A stretch of 53,445 nt of DNA from Desulfobaccales bacterium (GTDB taxonomy: Bacteria; Desulfobacterota; Desulfobaccia; Desulfobaccales; 0-14-0-80-60-11): contig JBAZPO010000020.1 in NCBI GenBank assembly GCA_041648175.1, positions 1 through 53,445 on the forward strand, written 5' to 3'. Position numbers and translations under genes: made by a program. Shown here one piece after another: positions 51,940-53,445 of the stretch. Numbering within the stretch: the first letter of the stretch is position 1; each line of letters opens with the position of its first letter. The notes below the pieces were generated by a model. That model saw only the letters and a program-made list of their open reading frames with translations. It was not told the DNA's origin and made no database searches.

Positions 51940-53034
51940 TTAAAACCTTCCCCCCATCCCGCCAGCGTACCCGGTAAGTTCAGCGTAACCCAGTCCGGCA
52001 ACCGGCGCCCCGTTCTTCGTGCCCGCAACCTTGACCTCGCCCTCCCAATAGGTCACCTTCGCCGGGGCCGGAGCCCGGATCTCCTGGTCGGCCAAAGTCG
52101 GCGTCAGGTTAAGGCGGTAGCCCGCCTTAGGGATGGCGATCTCCCACCCCGCCGGATACTTGATGCCCGTATGCGGGGACGTCCAGACGCCGGTAGCCTT
52201 GACCTGAAAGTCCGCCAGCTTCAAATGCCGGACCTGCCCCTGCGGGTCGATCAAAGTGCCCGAAGAAGCCGGGTCCACCGAACCATCCTTATGCCGCAAG
52301 AGATAGAGCATCACGTCCCAGCCGTCGCCCAACTGCACGCTGAACCAGTCCCACCCCGAAAGATTCGGGGCCATGGCGCCGCTGAAAAACTCGTGGTCCA
52401 TCCAGCTTTCGCCGCTCACCGTTAGGGTGCGGCCGTCCACAGTGATGGCACCCTTGGTCGAAACGCGGCTGATGGAATAGTAATAGCTCGCGGAGTTGTA
52501 TGCCTCGGACTTGCGACTGTAGCCGCCTTCACCATGCAGGGCCGGGGGTTTCAATGGCGTAAGCGTCAGGTCCAACCCCAGGCCTTCAGCTTGGGCCTTA
52601 AGGTGAAATTCATCCCCCATAAGCTCCGTGTGCCAGTCGTCGATCCAGACCCGCATGGCCCCCGCCTTTGCCCCGGACAAACCCAAAGCCCCCCGTCCGG
52701 CCTTATCCCGAAAGGCAAAGGTGCTCCGGGCCGGGTCGGTAACGGCCAGGTGGGCGAAATAGATGGTGTTCAAGGACCAGGCCGAGCGGGCTTTAAGGTC
52801 GGGTTGCCGTAAAGCGGTCCGAAAGAAGGTCAACTGGTAGCCGAAGGTTTCCCCGGACGCGGCCTTAAGGTGCCCCACATAATACCACCACTCGGTCTGG
52901 AACGAAGGGTGAGCCCCGTGGTCCCGGGGGAACTCAAAGGCCCGTCCCGGCTGTGGCGTCTGAAAGGCCTCAGCGGCCCACCCCACCCCGGTCAACAGTA
53001 CCACCAACATAAGCCCCAAGGCTAGTTTAGCCAT
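51940..53034 (-). CDS. Secreted AttH/CrtC-like (lipocalin-fold) protein
   Basis: A 364-residue exported protein; the signal peptide covers residues 1-20 (ending VGWA). The core begins RAFEFPRDHGAHPSFQTEWWYYVGHL and continues FGYQLTFFRTAL, FAHLAVTD and the paired motif GESWMDHEFFSG...LSGWDWFSVQL, which is characteristic of the AttH/hydroxyneurosporene-synthase (CrtC) double-lipocalin family. Members include carotenoid 1,2-hydratases and uncharacterised predicted secreted hydrolases. No carotenoid genes are nearby, so the substrate is unknown. ATG at 53034 is chosen because the frame upstream consists of a GGCGGGAAAGCG repeat. Confidence 0.82.
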   Translation of the reverse strand: MAKLALGLMLVVLLTGVGWAAEAFQTPQPGRAFEFPRDHGAHPSFQTEWWYYVGHLKAASGETFGYQLTFFRTALRQPDLKARSAWSLNTIYFAHLAVTDPARSTFAFRDKAGRGALGLSGAKAGAMRVWIDDWHTELMGDEFHLKAQAEGLGLDLTLTPLKPPALHGEGGYSRKSEAYNSASYYYSISRVSTKGAITVDGRTLTVSGESWMDHEFFSGAMAPNLSGWDWFSVQLGDGWDVMLYLLRHKDGSVDPASSGTLIDPQGQVRHLKLADFQVKATGVWTSPHTGIKYPAGWEIAIPKAGYRLNLTPTLADQEIRAPAPAKVTYWEGEVKVAGTKNGAPVAGLGYAELTGYAGGMGGRF

Positions 53035-53058
53035 AATTAAAGTCGAGGTCCCAAGGTC

Positions 53059-53088
53059 GTAGGGCGGAAAAGCGCAGCGCATCCCGCC
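53059..53088. repeat. GTAGGGCGGAAAAGCG palindromic repeat, last copy
   Basis: It matches the family at 4939-4968, with one G to A change in the left arm. It lies directly upstream of the CrtC-like gene. Confidence 0.7.
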
Positions 53089-53445
53089 TACGGATCGTTA
53101 CGGTTTTCATTGTTGCCTTTACCAAGAACCAAAACCTAAAAAAATCATTATAGGCCATTTCAAAACCTATTTTGGGTTCACCTTGAAATGACTTGAAAGG
53201 AAATAATCACCCCCCTTTGGACAAAGGGGGGCAGGGGGGATTTATATAACATCTTGAAATCCCCCTAAATCCCAGCAGTGTCCGGTTAGAAAATTGCATG
53301 AGGTTGTTCTGCCCCCCTCACCCCAGCTCTCTCCCCCCGAAGCGGGTGGAGAGGGGGTAGGAGATGTGGCCGTTTTAGTAACCATAAGGCATTAAATCGG
53401 TTCCACTTTTTCCCCTCTCCCCAATGGGGGAGAGGGTTAGGGTGA
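53089..53445. repeat. Repeat-filled window edge
   Basis: No gene. A catttcaa/ttgaaatg arm pair flanks 53155-53195. An aatccccctaa..gggggattt element lies at about 53208-53275. Two ccctctcccc/ggggagaggg hairpins follow, at 53308-53360 and 53410-53445, the last cut by the window end. Confidence 0.55.

Overview
The window (about 53 kb) looks like chromosomal DNA of a sulfate-reducer-like member of the Desulfobacterota, close in style to Desulfobacca/Desulfobaccales. This is an inference from content: PEP-CTERM-type proteins with a VPVPPS...SGLLGL tail, a UGA-encoded UXX-star selenoprotein, a TauE/SafE-molybdoenzyme operon, two-CW-type sensor kinases and many families of short palindromic intergenic repeats. 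I saw no rRNA, tRNA, CRISPR array or insertion sequence.

Layout. 1-2.0 kb: a YrfG-like HAD phosphatase, then two Hsp20 chaperones. 2.1-9.3 kb: the rpsF-rpsR-DUF2232-rplI-dnaB neighbourhood, read leftward. Between rplI and dnaB lie a zinc-ribbon/SH3 lipoprotein pair and a very AT-rich gene whose C-terminus carries a HEPN-like R-X4-H motif. 9.5-13.4 kb: a glycine-zipper lipoprotein and a riboflavin cluster (ribE, ribBA, ribH, nusB). 13.6-16.1 kb: two tandem PEP-CTERM-type secreted proteins. Each has a long AT-rich upstream module delimited by the same 11-bp motif at an identical 248-bp spacing. 16.2-27.7 kb: housekeeping genes (fbaB, lpxB, a Gfo/Idh oxidoreductase, ilvE, treZ, a CBS protein, a MetE-like protein, ftsB, efp, a 3D-domain protein).

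28.4-31.7 kb: a leftward redox operon made of a cNMP-binding/rhodanese/MauE fusion, a lipoprotein, an AMIN-domain protein and a short UXX-star glutaredoxin-like selenoprotein. The selenoprotein is invisible to ordinary ORF calling because codon 13 is UGA. 32.3-33.7 kb: a HasA-like processive glycosyltransferase behind a strong sigma-54 promoter candidate with two upstream palindromes.

35.2-51.5 kb: the most system-like part. A leftward operon encodes a TauE/SafE permease, a small membrane protein, a cytoplasmic bis-MGD molybdoenzyme, a four-cluster ferredoxin subunit, and an 1130-residue NuoF-like/GltD-like/ferredoxin fusion whose NuoF part has lost its NADH/FMN motifs. Divergent from it is a PAS-AAA+ regulator whose sigma-54 contact loop GAFTGA reads GASNAA. 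Next come a PhnD-like lipoprotein with a sensor kinase and a receiver, and a NitT/TauT-like binding protein with a NarL-type kinase. Neither binding protein has transporter partners here, so both look like sensory receptors, as in AioX/ArrX systems. I infer a regulated sulfur- or oxyanion-linked redox system of unknown substrate. 51.9-53.0 kb: a secreted AttH/CrtC-like lipocalin-fold protein, then repeats to the edge.
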